Assembly: GCF_051201035.1 (NCBI RefSeq)
Contig: NZ_JBPODR010000009.1
Coordinates: 31,474-95,473, forward strand
Direction: 5' to 3'
Source of the DNA: Thermoanaerobacterium thermosulfurigenes
GTDB taxonomy: Bacteria; Bacillota; Thermoanaerobacteria; Thermoanaerobacterales; Thermoanaerobacteraceae
DNA: 64,000 nucleotides
Positions 52,930-61,402 of this stretch are shown here, piece after piece. A model generated the notes under the pieces. It was given only the letters and a program-made list of their open reading frames with translations. It was not told the origin of the DNA and made no database searches. Positions within the stretch are counted from its first letter, which is position 1, and each line of letters begins with the position of its first letter. The position numbers and the translations under genes are program-made.

Positions 52930-53025
52930 TTATTTAGCTATAAAAAGCATGAGACCTTCACTTTGGTATAATTAAATTATACCAAAAATAAACCAATTGG
53001 AGGCTCATGCTATAAATAGTTAGTG
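52930..53025. repeat. Nested palindrome, MITE-like
   Basis: AGCATGAG (52946-52953) and CTCATGCT (53004-53011) form an outer inverted repeat extending into TATAAA-rich flanks; TTTGGTATAATT and AATTATACCAAA form an inner palindrome, and CCAATTGG another. The element occupies most of the 296-base gap between chrA and the flavoprotein gene. Confidence 0.5.
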
Positions 53026-53108
53026 TGCATAATTGTATGAATTTCTATATTTTTTCTGGCAAGGTATTAAGCTTTAAGGGAACAGAATAATTATTTATGC
53101 GCAAAATT

Positions 53109-53636
53109 TTAGCCATTCAATAATTCCAAAATCCTGTATCCTAATCTTTCTGCTGCTCCCACTGCTTCTACATCCAATTCTATATCGCCTTTTTCATAGC
53201 CAATTCCTGAAACCCCTCTATTTGCTACAATCATTTCATGTTTCAAAAAGAAAGCATTAATTGCTGTTATTGCACTTTCTGCTCCATATTTGCGTCCAAC
53301 AACAATAGTCCCGCCTATTTTATTTCTTAGGTCACCCTTTATACACCATGTACGATCTATAAATGTCTTAAGCTGGGCCGATACATTATTGAAGTAAACT
53401 GGAGTACCTAAAACTATCCCATCACTTTCTAACATTTTTGGAATCAATTTTTCATTCATGTCATCTTTAACTGGACATATGCCCGTCTTTTGGCAAACCC
53501 AACATGAATTACAATATTTTATATTATAATCTGAAAGCCTAATAAGTTCTCCTCCTGTTATTTCTAACGAAATGTTTAAAAGATATTCTGTATTTCCATC
53601 CTTTCTCGGACTTCCTGAAATATATAAAATGTTCAT
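53109..53636 (-). CDS. Iron-sulfur flavoprotein/NADPH-dependent FMN reductase family
   Basis: A 175-aa flavodoxin-fold protein (ILYISGSPRKDGNTEYLL as phosphate loop, VLGTPVYFNNVSAQLKTFIDR as FMN site). The cysteine cluster YCNSCWVCQKTGICPVKDDM matches the compact 4Fe-4S motif of Isf-type flavoproteins. These transfer electrons in anaerobes. Start ATG at 53636 follows AAAGGAG; the frame is open to 53657. Last gene of the run that begins with the radical SAM maturase. Confidence 0.88.
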   Translation of the reverse strand: MNILYISGSPRKDGNTEYLLNISLEITGGELIRLSDYNIKYCNSCWVCQKTGICPVKDDMNEKLIPKMLESDGIVLGTPVYFNNVSAQLKTFIDRTWCIKGDLRNKIGGTIVVGRKYGAESAITAINAFFLKHEMIVANRGVSGIGYEKGDIELDVEAVGAAERLGYRILELLNG

Positions 53637-53669
53637 TGGCAATCTCCTTTCAAACAACGATACTTTAGT

Positions 53670-54539
53670 TTAGATATTATATTTTATCACTGCATCCATT
53701 ACTTCTACGTTGAGATCTTTTGATATAACAGGGCACTTTGATATTAGCATAAAAAATATATTTTTATTTTCACTTAATCCTTCATAATTAGCTTGACCTT
53801 TTGAAATTACAATGTCATAATTTTTAATCCAACCTTTTACTTCTTTATCTTTTCTATTCGGTCCTGTATCTTTCATGCCATTTCCAATTTTATAAAAAGT
53901 TATATTTGGAAATTTATCTATCCCTACTTCATATACATCATCCATCATTGCATCATTAATTATTGGTCCACCTTTTATTACAAATGCAATTTCTTTAAAA
54001 GGTTTGTTCCTTATATTTATCATCTCTTCAATAAATATTTTGTCAAAAACTATTTCACCAGAATTGTCAGCAAAAAAAAGAAGATTGTCATATATTAATA
54101 TTTTGTTAAGTAGTATATCAAAATCATCAATTGCTAATTTTTTATTTAACACATCATTTATAGTTTTATCTAAATCGAATTCAGATGATGGTCCAAAATC
54201 AATAATATTCCCTGCTATTGAAAGTTTTGCAGCAGTATAAAGTCGCTTTTCCATATCGTCAATTTTATTTAACTGACTCTTTAACGAAGGATATAATTTT
54301 AGCGCCATGTTATTACTTTCTTTTTTTATATCTTTGTACGGATCTAATATTCTGGTTTCTTCTCTAATTAAATTATAAATTTGATTTACTATCTCATCAT
54401 GTGAAGTATCCCAGTTTTTATCATATAAAAACTTTATAACCTTTTTTAATATGATAATGCGTTTTTCTTCTTCCTGATCTTTTGTTGCAAATAATGTCTG
54501 CTTCAGAAAACACGGTATACATTCTAAATAAAGCTTCAT
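53670..54539 (-). CDS. DUF89/ARMT1-family protein
   Basis: A 289-aa protein with the DUF89 pattern: N-terminal CIPCFLKQ, LFFADNSGEIVFD (metal-binding Asp-Asn), FVIKGGPIINDAMMDD and VISKGQANYEGLSE. The family hydrolyses damaged phosphometabolites in a metal-dependent way. The N-terminal CxxC is common in prokaryotic members and may bind a metal. It lies downstream of the truncated mrp gene. Confidence 0.88.
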   Translation of the reverse strand: MKLYLECIPCFLKQTLFATKDQEEEKRIIILKKVIKFLYDKNWDTSHDEIVNQIYNLIREETRILDPYKDIKKESNNMALKLYPSLKSQLNKIDDMEKRLYTAAKLSIAGNIIDFGPSSEFDLDKTINDVLNKKLAIDDFDILLNKILIYDNLLFFADNSGEIVFDKIFIEEMINIRNKPFKEIAFVIKGGPIINDAMMDDVYEVGIDKFPNITFYKIGNGMKDTGPNRKDKEVKGWIKNYDIVISKGQANYEGLSENKNIFFMLISKCPVISKDLNVEVMDAVIKYNI

Positions 54540-54566
54540 TTTGATACCCTCTTTACTTGCATTCCA

Positions 54567-54838
54567 TTAAAGTGATTCTAACGCTTTTATGCCAATTTCC
54601 AAATAGCTTCCACTAACTTTTTCAATCTCTCCTCTATCGCACAACTCCGCAATATGTTGATCAATAGGTATTCTTCCTAAAAACGGTATGTTCATTTCTT
54701 TTGCAATTTCTTCCGTTTTGCTTTCACCAAAAACATTTATTCGCTCACCGCATTTGGAACATACAATATAGCTCATATTTTCCACAATACCTAAAATTGG
54801 TATATTCATTGTTTTTGCCATATTAAATGATTTTTTAA
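54567..54838 (-). pseudogene. C-terminal fragment of an Mrp/NBP35-type Fe-S ATPase
   Basis: The fragment reads FNMAKTMNIPILGIVENMSY, CSKCGERINVFGES and PFLGRIPIDQHIAELCDRG, the last third of Mrp/ApbC (a 270-380-aa P-loop protein carrying Fe-S clusters). The P-loop half is missing; the upstream edge joins the truncated def gene at about 54835. An ATG at 54821 could still start an 84-aa piece. Confidence 0.8.
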
Positions 54839-55159
54839 CTTAACTCTAACTTTTGCAGGTCTTATTACTTCTCCTGTTACATTAGGTACACTTAGACATC
54901 CTTCTACATCTATTTGTTCACCTTCTTCTAAAATTATTTCTGGATTTATTAGCTCAATAAGACCTTCCCCAATATCTACAACAACCAACCTTCTTAAAAT
55001 CCCAATTTGATTTGCAGCTAAGCCAACTCCATCTGCATTGTACATTGTTTCAGCCATGTCCTCTAAAATCATTAATATGTGTTCATCTATTTTTTCAACC
55101 TGTTTTGCTTTTTTATACAATATTGGATCTCCAATTTCCCTTATATATCTTAATGCCAT
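54806..55159 (-). pseudogene. Truncated peptide deformylase
   Basis: Codes for 117 residues of peptide deformylase: motif 1 GVGLAANQIG (44-53) and motif 2 EGCLSVP (86-92, Cys88 metal ligand) are intact. The protein breaks off after IRPAKVRVK, so motif 3 (HExxH) with two metal ligands and the catalytic glutamate is missing. The last ten residues are read from the mrp side of the deletion. It must be inactive; a functional def gene must exist elsewhere. Confidence 0.85.
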
Positions 55160-55171
55160 AAAAAACCCCCA

Positions 55172-56533
55172 TTATAATTGTATATTATTAAGAGCAGCTT
55201 GTACCATTATAGCACACTCTATTCTTTTCTTTTGCAATATGCAAGCAATCTCATTTGGTTTTGAAATATCTTTATTTGTAAAGTATGCGTTAGCGTGACA
55301 TCCACCCGAGCAAAACAACTTAGCCCAACAATTTTTGCACTCTTCTTTAGCAAAAATATTGTTGTTCTTAAATTTATCTTTTAATTCTATATTTGTAATA
55401 CCATCATCTATATTACCAATAACAAATTCTTCTTGCCCCACAAATTGATGGCATGGATAAATATTTCCTTCTGGCGATACAGCTAAATATTCATATCCAG
55501 CTCCACATGCAGTAATTCTTTTTAAAAGACACGGCCCATTGTATAAATTTAGATTGAAATGATAAAAGCGAAACGACTTTCCACTTTTTAATCTTTTTAT
55601 ATATAATTTTGCAAGATTTTCATATTCATCTAATATTTCTGGCAAATCACTTTCATCAAAATAAATTTCATCCCCTGTTCCAACAACAGGTTCAACAGAT
55701 ATTTCTTTAAATCCTAAATCAGCTAAATGAAATACGTCCTTTGAAAAATCTTTATTCTTTTTTGTAAATGTACCACGTATAAAATAACTTTTACCATTTC
55801 TTTCTTCAACAAGCTTTTTAGCTAAAGGAACTATTTTATCATAGCTTCCATTTCCAGATGCATAATGTCGAATTTCGTCATGTATTTCTTTTCTCCCATC
55901 AATACTTATTACTACATTATCCATATTTTCATTTAGAAATTTTATTTTTTCATCATCCAGCAATGTTCCATTAGTAGTAATTGTAAAATAAAATTTCTTG
56001 TTAAATTTATCTTCCAGAGAGCGACCATAATCTACAGTTGCTTTTACAACATCAAAATTCAAAAGCGGTTCTCCACCGAAAAAGTCGATCTCGATATTGC
56101 GCCTTCCTGAAGAATTTTTCACCAAGTAGTCAACCGCTTTAAACGCAACTTCTTTGCTCATTAATTTTCGGCCAGTATTGTAATCTCCTTTTTGAGCAAA
56201 GCAATACTCACATCTTAAGTTACAATCATGAGAAACATGTAAGCACAACGCTTTAACACTATCCTTAGCAGTAAAATGTGAAGCAGCTTCTTCAAGATTT
56301 ATTAATGGAGCAAAAAGCAAACCTTCATTTTCTAATTCTTTTAATTCATTATACGCTTCTTTGATTTCATCTATTGAATACTTGCTTTTCAAATCATCAA
56401 CTATTTCTTCGTATGAAGGAAGTTTACTTCTTCCTTTCAAGATACCATAGCCTATATCATCAAGCATATGTATAGCTCCACTGTTTTCATCAACAGCGAA
56501 TTTATATCCATTTAATGAAAAAGTATGTACCAA
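55172..56533 (-). CDS. Radical SAM/SPASM thioether maturase, SCIFF-type
   Basis: A 453-aa enzyme: N-terminal RRE-like domain (FSLNGYKFAVDENSGAIHML), radical SAM core with Cys104, Cys108 and Cys111 (CNLRCEYC), FFGGEPLLNFDVV, and a SPASM domain for auxiliary clusters (TACGAGYEYLAVSPEGNIYPC, CKNCWAKLFCSGGCHANA). It resembles the maturases that make Cys-to-threonine thioether links in SCIFF peptides (Tte1186 in Thermoanaerobacter). No SCIFF-like precursor is encoded nearby. The promoter has the double CATATG element. Confidence 0.9.
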   Translation of the reverse strand: MVHTFSLNGYKFAVDENSGAIHMLDDIGYGILKGRSKLPSYEEIVDDLKSKYSIDEIKEAYNELKELENEGLLFAPLINLEEAASHFTAKDSVKALCLHVSHDCNLRCEYCFAQKGDYNTGRKLMSKEVAFKAVDYLVKNSSGRRNIEIDFFGGEPLLNFDVVKATVDYGRSLEDKFNKKFYFTITTNGTLLDDEKIKFLNENMDNVVISIDGRKEIHDEIRHYASGNGSYDKIVPLAKKLVEERNGKSYFIRGTFTKKNKDFSKDVFHLADLGFKEISVEPVVGTGDEIYFDESDLPEILDEYENLAKLYIKRLKSGKSFRFYHFNLNLYNGPCLLKRITACGAGYEYLAVSPEGNIYPCHQFVGQEEFVIGNIDDGITNIELKDKFKNNNIFAKEECKNCWAKLFCSGGCHANAYFTNKDISKPNEIACILQKKRIECAIMVQAALNNIQL

Positions 56534-56561
56534 TTTAAGACCTTCTTCCTGTTTTTATTAA

Positions 56562-56611
56562 CATATGTCTATATCTACATTTAATATATTATTTTTTTAA
56601 TCATATGTCAA
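56562..56611 (-). promoter_or_regulatory. CATATG-box promoter of the radical SAM operon
   Basis: TTGACATATG (56602-56611 on the minus strand), 17-base spacer, TATATT (56583-56588), then GACATATGTTAA (core 56562-56567), 40 bp downstream. Confidence 0.6.
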
Positions 56612-56616
56612 TATAA

Positions 56617-56642
56617 AAAGGGTATGCATGTTCATACCCTTT
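56617..56642 (-). terminator. Intrinsic terminator of the small zinc-ribbon gene
   Basis: AAAAGGGTATG and CATACCCTTTT pair around a four-base loop, one base after the stop codon, and a U-run follows. Confidence 0.88.
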
Positions 56643-56804
56643 TTATATTACGTACTGTACTTTTTTAATACGCCCTTCTTGATCATACAATTTTATTATG
56701 AATTTATCGCCCTTTACTTTTATTTCACAAAAACACTCTCTGCAGAAAAATAAATTACCTCCAATTTTACCGACATTTTTACTTTTACAATTAGGACACC
56801 TCAT
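56643..56804 (-). CDS. Small zinc-ribbon protein
   Basis: A 53-aa protein, MRCPNCKSKNVGKIGGN then LFFCRECFCEIKVKGDKF. CPNC and CREC form a zinc ribbon followed by a short beta strand. AAGAGGT precedes the ATG at 56804. It has its own terminator and lies upstream of the radical SAM gene. Function unknown; it is not a SCIFF peptide (four or five cysteines in a zinc-ribbon layout, no six-Cys cluster). Confidence 0.78.
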   Translation of the reverse strand: MRCPNCKSKNVGKIGGNLFFCRECFCEIKVKGDKFIIKLYDQEGRIKKVQYVI

Positions 56805-56845
56805 TTTGATTACCTCTTTTTACAATGATTCTCTATTTTAAAAAT

Positions 56846-56870
56846 GCAGCCTAACCTAATGTTAGGCTGC
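56846..56870 (-). terminator. Intrinsic terminator of the second secreted-protein gene
   Basis: GCAGCCTAAC and GTTAGGCTGC pair perfectly around CTAAT; AUUUUUAAAA follows on the minus strand. Confidence 0.85.
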
Positions 56871-56923
56871 TTTATAGGGAGGTTATATTAATTATGTTAT
56901 GTCCTTTGTAATCATTATTAATA

Positions 56924-57583
56924 TCATAATGTGTTAGAAGCATCTGAATTTACTGTCGTGGTGCTTGTAGGAGTATTTTTTTTGCTTCCTTTTAAGTCAT
57001 TAAGTATTTGTTGCTCTTGCGTCGATGTTATTTGATTCTTCTTAACTGCTTCATCAAGCACTTTTTTAAATCTTCCCATAAAACTAAATTTTTCGTGTAC
57101 CACACCCATGTACTTCTTCAAATAACGTGTGACAAATTGTGGATAGCCATTTCCATCCCATTTATTGACTTTATCGGTAAAATTCTTAATAAGAGTATTA
57201 GCTTTGTCTTGTGTAATCTTGCCATTCTTTACTTGATTATTAACGATATTTGTAAAATCATCAATAAGCGTTTGCTTTTTTTGATCTAAAGTCATATTGT
57301 TAAAATCTTCTATCTTCTGCTCAGCAGTATTTATTTTAGCCAAAATCTTGTTTTCCTCATCTTGACTAATCTTGCCTTGACTATACTTCTCTTCAATTTT
57401 TGTCTTAAGATTTTCTAAAGTTTGTATTGGGTCAAACTTTTTGTTAATCTTAACTGTTTGACTTGTTGAAGAACTTGAATTAACCTGTGAAGATGATGTC
57501 GATGTATCCGCAAAGGCTATTGATGTCAAAAGAACCGTGCCTATAACAGCAGTCGCTATGATTTTTTTGCTTTTCCCTGTCAT
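56924..57583 (-). CDS. Secreted helical protein, DUF2680-like
   Basis: A 219-aa protein with signal peptide (KKIIATAVIGTVLLTSIAFA), a Ser/Thr-rich linker and helical repeats of the type KYSQGKISQDEENKILAKIN, QVKNGKITQDKANTLIKNF and AVKKNQITSTQEQQILNDL. Each repeat has the shape KNG-x-I-T/S-x-x-x-A/Q, as in the 34154-34666 protein. The promoter carries four 11-bp repeats (57637-57680). It is downstream of, and in the same direction as, the efflux operon. It may bind a ligand in the envelope; function unknown. Confidence 0.78.
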   Translation of the reverse strand: MTGKSKKIIATAVIGTVLLTSIAFADTSTSSSQVNSSSSTSQTVKINKKFDPIQTLENLKTKIEEKYSQGKISQDEENKILAKINTAEQKIEDFNNMTLDQKKQTLIDDFTNIVNNQVKNGKITQDKANTLIKNFTDKVNKWDGNGYPQFVTRYLKKYMGVVHEKFSFMGRFKKVLDEAVKKNQITSTQEQQILNDLKGSKKNTPTSTTTVNSDASNTL

Positions 57584-57625
57584 AAAAAATCCTCCTTATG
57601 TTTTATTAAATTTTATTTTAAATTC

Positions 57626-57680
57626 ATTATAGCCCAAAATTTTTAACAAACTGTTAAATAAGTGTATATTTTTTGTTAAT
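57626..57680 (-). promoter_or_regulatory. Tandem 11-bp repeats upstream of the second secreted-protein gene
   Basis: On the minus strand ATTAACAAAAA, ATATACACTTA, TTTAACAGTTT and GTTAAAAATTT follow without gaps (57670-57680, 57659-57669, 57648-57658, 57637-57647), with TATAAT at 57626-57631. Confidence 0.6.
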
Positions 57681-57701
57681 GTTTATTTCCATTGCCATTC
57701 T

Positions 57702-58883
57702 TTACTCGTATCGCAAAGCCTCAATCGGTTTAAGCCCTGCTGCTTTATTAGCAGGATATATCCCAAAGAATAATCCTATTAAGAGGGAAAACGAGAATGA
57801 TATTAATATCGTATTTACAGATGGGCTTACTGTCATGTTCATGAAGTGTCCCATAAGATACGATGCTATAAATCCAAAGATTACTCCTACTATCCCTCCT
57901 ACTCCGCTTATGGTCAGCGATTCTATCATAAACTGCAGCAGTATATCCCTTTTCTTAGCTCCTAATGCTTTTCTTATACCTATTTCTCTCGTCCTTTCTG
58001 TGACTGATACTAACATTATGTTCATTATGCCTATGCCACCTACTATTAATGCTATACCTGCTATTCCACCTAACATCATGGACAATGTGTTGCTGACGCT
58101 GTTTACTGTTGATAATAGGTCTGATTGGTTTAATATCCTATATGCGTTTGTGTCGCCTTTGAATATGGTGTTTAGCATGTTTTCTACGTGGTACTGTGCT
58201 ATGTTTACGTATTGTTCTGATGATGCGCTTAGGTATATCTGAGTTATTCCTCTGTTTCTCTGAAATACGAACATCGTCTTTATCGGGATGAATATTGAGT
58301 CATCATAGGAGTTTGATATTGATGATCCTCCTGATGCTAATACTCCTACTACTGTGAAGTTGTTTCCATCCAATTGTATTGTTTTGCCTAATGGGTCTGT
58401 GAATCCAAATAGGTCACTGGCTACGTTGCTGCCTATTACTGCTACTTTTTGCCTCATGTCATTGTCTATTGATAGTATGAACCTGCCTTCAGCAAGTTTT
58501 AAATTTCTCAGTGTCGCATAGTTTTCATTTACTCCGCTTATGTTTTCTTCGTATGATTGGTCACCGTACTTGGCATATGCATTGGCACTCATTATTGGGG
58601 ATATTTGCGATATGTACGGTGAGTCTCCTATTGACATGGCTTGGCTGTATGACAACGATGTGTCCATACCCCTGCCCATTATTGATACCATTATCAGGTT
58701 TGAACCCATGCTTTTTATTTGTGATGTTACTCCTTCTGTGGCTCCTTGTCCTAAACTTACCAGTCCTATTACTGACATTACGCCTATTACTATTCCAAGC
58801 ATGGTTAGAAATGATCTAAGTTTGTTGTCTATTATGCTTTTTAAGGACATTTTTATTGCCTGCATCAATGCCATTCTACGCAC
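57702..58883 (-). CDS. MacB-type ABC transporter permease
   Basis: A 393-aa membrane protein with one N-terminal segment (about 20-45), a large MacB periplasmic-type core domain, and three C-terminal segments (IAGIALIVGGIGIMNIMLVSVTERTREIGIRKALGA, GVGGIVGVIFGF). This is the FtsX/MacB architecture that powers export of peptides, antibiotics or lipoproteins without moving them through the membrane segment. It lies six bases after the ATPase gene. Confidence 0.93.
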   Translation of the reverse strand: MRRMALMQAIKMSLKSIIDNKLRSFLTMLGIVIGVMSVIGLVSLGQGATEGVTSQIKSMGSNLIMVSIMGRGMDTSLSYSQAMSIGDSPYISQISPIMSANAYAKYGDQSYEENISGVNENYATLRNLKLAEGRFILSIDNDMRQKVAVIGSNVASDLFGFTDPLGKTIQLDGNNFTVVGVLASGGSSISNSYDDSIFIPIKTMFVFQRNRGITQIYLSASSEQYVNIAQYHVENMLNTIFKGDTNAYRILNQSDLLSTVNSVSNTLSMMLGGIAGIALIVGGIGIMNIMLVSVTERTREIGIRKALGAKKRDILLQFMIESLTISGVGGIVGVIFGFIASYLMGHFMNMTVSPSVNTILISFSFSLLIGLFFGIYPANKAAGLKPIEALRYE

Positions 58884-58889
58884 TTCCTT

Positions 58890-59582
58890 TTATTCATATA
58901 TTTTGCCGTCCATTATTTTTACAGTCCTTTTTGCTTGGTTTGCTACGTTTATGTCGTGGGTTATGAGTATTATGGTGTTGCCTCTTTCGTTTAATTCTTT
59001 TATTATCTTCATGACTTCTTTTCCACTTTGGGAGTCTAAATTTCCTGTCGGTTCGTCTGCCAGTATAAGATGCGGATTGTTAGCTAAAGCTCTTGCTATT
59101 GCTACTCTCTGCTGCTGTCCTCCTGATAGCTCTGTAGGTTTATGGTGTATTCTTTTTTCCAGACCTACCATGGTAAGGAGCTCTACTGCTCTATTGTACC
59201 TTTCTTTTGCAGGTATGCCTTTGTATATCATTGGAAGTTCTACATTTTCTAATGCTGTAAGTTTTTGAAGTAGATTGAAACTTTGGAATATAAATCCTAT
59301 TTCACTGGATCTTAGTTCAGCCAGTTTGTTTTCATTTAACTTGCTTGTGTCGTTTCCGTTTAGGTAGTATTCTCCTTCTGTCATTACGTCTAAACACCCT
59401 ATTATATTCATCAATGTGGATTTTCCTGAGCCTGATGGTCCTACTATTGACACAAATTCTCCTTCGTCTACGGTTAAGTTTATATTGTCCAAAGCTTTTA
59501 CTTCGTTGTCTCCCATCTTGTATATCTTGGATAGGTTTCTCATGGTTATGACATTTTTGCTTAATTTGCCGTTATTCTCCAT
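58890..59582 (-). CDS. MacB/LolD-type ABC transporter ATPase
   Basis: A 230-aa ATPase: Walker A GPSGSGKST, Q-loop FIFQSFNLL, signature LSGGQQQRVAIARAL, Walker B LILADEPTGNLDS and H-loop THD. It has the size and sequence of LolD/MacB partners. It is two bases downstream of the adaptor gene. Confidence 0.95.
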   Translation of the reverse strand: MENNGKLSKNVITMRNLSKIYKMGDNEVKALDNINLTVDEGEFVSIVGPSGSGKSTLMNIIGCLDVMTEGEYYLNGNDTSKLNENKLAELRSSEIGFIFQSFNLLQKLTALENVELPMIYKGIPAKERYNRAVELLTMVGLEKRIHHKPTELSGGQQQRVAIARALANNPHLILADEPTGNLDSQSGKEVMKIIKELNERGNTIILITHDINVANQAKRTVKIMDGKIYE

Positions 59583-59584
59583 AG

Positions 59585-61354
59585 CTAATTTCTACCCCTA
59601 TTCCCACCAGATTGTTGTCTCACTGTAAAACCGGCTCCTCCTGCTCCACCGCCAAAGCTTCTACTGCCAAAATTGCCGCCACCACCAAATCCGCCAAAAC
59701 CACTGTAATTGCTACTGCCATTTGATGAAGTTGCTGCAGCACCAAATATCAATACTTTATCGCCTTCGTTTAATCCACTTACTATCTCTATATATTTATC
59801 GTTGTAAAGACCTGTTTGAACTTGTCTTATATTTCTTCTTCTGCTACTATTATTCGAATTATTTTCATTATATAATATCACGTATTTGTTATTTCCATTA
59901 GTCTGAACTGCTTCAATTGGTAATAGAAGTGCATTATTCTTCTCTGCCACGATTATCGAAGCATTCATTGTTTGTCCTAACTTCAACTTATCTGTATACG
60001 GCAATGATACAGTCACATCATAAGAAGCCACATTATTTTGTATAGTTGGAATAGACGATATTTCCGTAACCGTTCCATCAAAAGTTTCTCCAGGTAAATC
60101 GTCTGTTGTCAAAGTAACTTTTTGCCCAACTTTAATCTTGCTAATATCGGTTTCGTCTATAGGTACATCTACAGAATAATTACTGTCATTGATTATCACG
60201 GCCGTTTCCGCTTGGCTTGTCAGCGATGATAAACTGCTTACAGCAACATTGCCACTGCTGTTGGAGCTACTACTGTTGTTATTGCTTGAACTTGTGCTGC
60301 TACTTGCAGATGCACTGTAAGAATTTGAACCAAGCTCATCTCCTTCATTTATATTTTGTGAAATGATGACACCATCAATAGGTGCATATATGCTTAAATT
60401 ATTTAGCTGACTCTGCAGATTATTGTAATTGTTTTGAGCCTGCTGCAGATTCAACTGATCTCTTTTTATTGCCGTATCATCTACATTAGTTGTCAATGTT
60501 GCTAATATCGTACCAGCATTTATTTTTTGTCCTTGCTTTACATTGACGCTTGCTACAGTTCCTTGTATTTGTGATGAAACTATATTAGTTGTTTTGACGC
60601 TAAGTGTGCCATCTTGAATCGCTCTTTCATCACCAGCACTTGTATGTACTGTAACTTGCACTTTACTTCCATCTGTCAATGCACCTGGGTTTGGCAATGT
60701 TACTGTTACATAGTAATACGGTGCACCATTGACAGGTATGGCTTGCGTTGAAACATCTGTCACAGTACCAGTTACTGTTGCAAAAGAGTCATATAAATAT
60801 ATATCTGCGCTTTGTCCAACCTTTATGTCGTTTATCTGGGAACCATTAAAGGGCACTCTCACAGTCGCATTGGAATAATCAGCAATTGTAGCTATAGTTG
60901 TTCCGGGATTGACGTTTTGCCCTGTTGAAACATTTACACTATCAACAATTCCTGAATATGGCGATACAATATTCTGATTTGACACAGTATTATTATATGT
61001 TTTAGTATCATTATCAAGCTGCTGTTGAGCAAGCTGTACACTTATAAGAGCATTTTGTACCTGTTCGTTTAAATTGTCGTCTTCTATTTGATAAAGTAAC
61101 TCACCTGCTTTTACCTTATCGCCAACTTTGTGATAAACTTTTGCCACTGTACCATTGCCTTTTAACGTTATCACCCTTTTATCAACATCAAGATTTCCTG
61201 AACCGTCTATATGCATAACTATATTTCCCCTTGTTACTGTGGCGTATGGAGCTCCTGATGTTTTCTGAGTGTTTTTTACCTTTGTAAAATAATAAGCTGT
61301 GCTGCCAACAATAAGGACTAAGGCAACAATGATGGCAATGTATTTCTTTTTCAT
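59585..61354 (-). CDS. MacA/RND-type membrane fusion (HlyD-family) protein with duplicated lipoyl-like domains
   Basis: A 589-aa adaptor with one N-terminal membrane segment (about residues 5-23). It seems to hold two biotinyl-lipoyl half-motif pairs, at about 55-180 (KVYHKVGDKVKAGELLYQIED, VVSPYSGIVDSVNVSTGQNV) and 265-340 (SVNVKQGQKINAGTILATL, IYAPIDGVIISQNINEGDEL), a Ser/Asn linker, then beta-barrel and membrane-proximal domains and a Gly/Phe-rich tail. It is unusually long compared with 350-450 aa MacA proteins. It is the first gene of the efflux operon and has 11-bp repeats upstream. Confidence 0.92.
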   Translation of the reverse strand: MKKKYIAIIVALVLIVGSTAYYFTKVKNTQKTSGAPYATVTRGNIVMHIDGSGNLDVDKRVITLKGNGTVAKVYHKVGDKVKAGELLYQIEDDNLNEQVQNALISVQLAQQQLDNDTKTYNNTVSNQNIVSPYSGIVDSVNVSTGQNVNPGTTIATIADYSNATVRVPFNGSQINDIKVGQSADIYLYDSFATVTGTVTDVSTQAIPVNGAPYYYVTVTLPNPGALTDGSKVQVTVHTSAGDERAIQDGTLSVKTTNIVSSQIQGTVASVNVKQGQKINAGTILATLTTNVDDTAIKRDQLNLQQAQNNYNNLQSQLNNLSIYAPIDGVIISQNINEGDELGSNSYSASASSSTSSSNNNSSSSNSSGNVAVSSLSSLTSQAETAVIINDSNYSVDVPIDETDISKIKVGQKVTLTTDDLPGETFDGTVTEISSIPTIQNNVASYDVTVSLPYTDKLKLGQTMNASIIVAEKNNALLLPIEAVQTNGNNKYVILYNENNSNNSSRRRNIRQVQTGLYNDKYIEIVSGLNEGDKVLIFGAAATSSNGSSNYSGFGGFGGGGNFGSRSFGGGAGGAGFTVRQQSGGNRGRN

Positions 61355-61402
61355 CCTATCCTTCCTTTCTGGTAAAAAATATTAATCAGTACTTAACTAT
61401 TA

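Noticed and set aside
57673..59268. Long plus-strand frames opposite the efflux permease and ATPase
   Set aside because: They are antisense shadows; the minus-strand products have complete family motifs.
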